This document shows, piece by piece, positions 5,040 through 5,553 of a stretch of DNA of 5,553 nt. The notes under the pieces were generated by a model. It saw nothing but the letters and a program-made list of their open reading frames with translations. It did no database searches and was not told where the DNA came from. The stretch is from a bacterium (GTDB lineage: Bacteria; Actinomycetota; Thermoleophilia; Solirubrobacterales; 70-9): contig PKER01000335.1 of assembly GCA_002919115.1 (NCBI GenBank), forward strand, positions 1 through 5,553, read 5' to 3'. Positions within the stretch are counted from its first letter, which is position 1. Each line of letters starts with the position of its first letter. A program made the position numbers and the translations under genes.

Positions 5040-5471
5040 GTGAACGCCGCAACCCCAGCCCGCCTCTACGCGACGCTCGGCGGCGCCGCGTTGATCGTCC
5101 TGGGCGTCGCCGGGTTCTTCTACAACGCCAGCTTCGGCACCGGCTCGGACGTCGAGGCCGACGAGCTCCTCGGCCTGTTCGCCGTGAACGGGTGGCAGAA
5201 CCTCCTGCACATCGCGACGGGGCTGCTGGGCCTCGCCGCGGCCGGCCACGGCGCGCGCACCTACGCGCTCGGCGTCGGCCTCGCCTACGCGCTGCTCGCG
5301 ATCTGGGGCTTCGTGGAGCTCGACGAAGGCGCGGGCGCGATCCTCGGCCTCCTCGCCGTCAACACCGGGACGTGCGTCCTGCACCTGCTCTTGGGCCTCG
5401 CAGGGCTCGGCATGGGCGCGGCCACGCCCCGTTCCGAGCCGCGCCCGCGCCCTAGCGGCGAATCTCGCTGA
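5040..5471 (+). CDS. DUF4383-family membrane protein
   Basis: The 143-residue product has four probable membrane helices (about 10-28, 50-70, 75-92 and 99-125) and a polar, Arg/Pro-rich tail. It contains the family's hallmark motif twice: LLGLFAVN with H57 and G61 (43-61), and ILGLLAVN with H115 and G119 (101-119), offset by 58 residues. The matching V-N, L-H and G positions suggest an ancient internal duplication. DUF4383 proteins are common in Actinobacteria and some other high-GC bacteria; their function is not established. GTG is the start because a strong Shine-Dalgarno precedes it and the N-terminus fits. The gene is divergent from the rhomboid gene, and its last 20 bases overlap the 3' end of a convergent minus-strand gene. 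Family assignment is from remembered motifs. Confidence 0.85.
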   Translation: MNAATPARLYATLGGAALIVLGVAGFFYNASFGTGSDVEADELLGLFAVNGWQNLLHIATGLLGLAAAGHGARTYALGVGLAYALLAIWGFVELDEGAGAILGLLAVNTGTCVLHLLLGLAGLGMGAATPRSEPRPRPSGESR

Positions 5472-5553
5472 GGGTCTCGGTCACGCGCGCCACGCCCGCG
5501 CGCAGGCCCGTCGGCTTGCGCCTGCGCCGCAGGCCGAGCGCGACGAGCGCGAC
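5452..5553 (-). CDS. C-terminal fragment of an unidentified, probably membrane-anchored protein (cut by window edge)
   Basis: Reading the minus strand from the right edge, an open frame of 33 codons ends in TAG at 5452-5454. It starts with a hydrophobic VALVALGL, probably the end of a membrane helix, followed by the basic RRRRK and an amphipathic tail ending SEIRR. Such a helix-then-basic-tail ending is usual for a cytoplasmic C-terminus. Nearly every third codon position is G or C, far better than the alternative minus frame, which has a stop at 5481 and Ser/Arg-rich translation. The 3' end overlaps the convergent DUF4383 gene by 20 bases. The family cannot be named from this much sequence, and the start lies outside the window. 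Confidence 0.6.
   Translation of the reverse strand, partial: VALVALGLRRRRKPTGLRAGVARVTETLSEIRR

Noticed and set aside
3958..5043. A 361-codon plus-strand frame opposite the rhomboid gene
   Set aside because: It is antisense to a rhomboid with all catalytic and zinc-ligand residues; its own translation shows no domain.
1..5553. Search for CRISPR, tRNA, rRNA, insertion sequence or phage features
   Set aside because: No spaced identical repeats, cloverleaf-like stretches, transposase or integrase motifs were seen on either strand.

Overview
This is a high-GC chromosomal stretch in which codon third positions are almost all G or C. It suggests a high-GC actinobacterium. The set of short membrane proteins, a B-box/rhomboid fusion, a DUF4383 protein and probable leaderless starts would fit a deep-branching class such as Thermoleophilia, but that placement is an inference from protein style, not from a marker gene. 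Nine protein-coding genes are supported. Seven run on the minus strand as complete genes, one is complete on the plus strand, and one is a minus-strand fragment cut by the right edge. There are no rRNA or tRNA genes, CRISPR arrays, transposases or phage genes, and no gene-free stretch longer than about 200 bases.

Layout from the left: a 116-residue four-helix membrane protein of unknown function (43-393, minus) stands alone behind a good leaderless-type start. A 193-base gap (394-586) holds two imperfect copies of a 24-base repeat, 60 bases apart, and a 9-bp G/C hairpin. Then comes a tightly packed minus-strand cluster, read right to left: pterin-4a-carbinolamine dehydratase (3955-3674), UDP-GlcNAc 2-epimerase WecB (3673-2594), a DUF47/PhoU-like Pit accessory protein (2583-1963), a PiT phosphate transporter (1917-820), and a 78-residue two-helix membrane protein (823-587). 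Junctions are 0 bp, 10 bp, 45 bp and an ATGA overlap, so the five are probably co-transcribed. The functional core is low-affinity phosphate uptake (DUF47 plus PiT). The epimerase makes the UDP-ManNAc precursor for surface glycans. The dehydratase recycles pterin cofactor, and its link to the rest is not obvious.

A 143-base gap (3956-4098) with three successive stem-loops separates this cluster from a minus-strand rhomboid protease carrying an N-terminal zinc-binding B-box-like domain (4920-4099). The rhomboid gene is divergent from a plus-strand DUF4383 membrane protein (5040-5471), which has the one clear Shine-Dalgarno in the window. The 119-base divergent gap holds an 8-bp dyad. At the right edge, the C-terminus of another minus-strand gene (5452-5553) converges on and overlaps the DUF4383 gene by 20 bases.

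I see no strong sign of a new defence, mobile or biosynthetic system. The points most worth a second look are the small protein coupled to pit, the two intergenic repeat/palindrome regions, and the recurring TANNNT boxes close to start codons.
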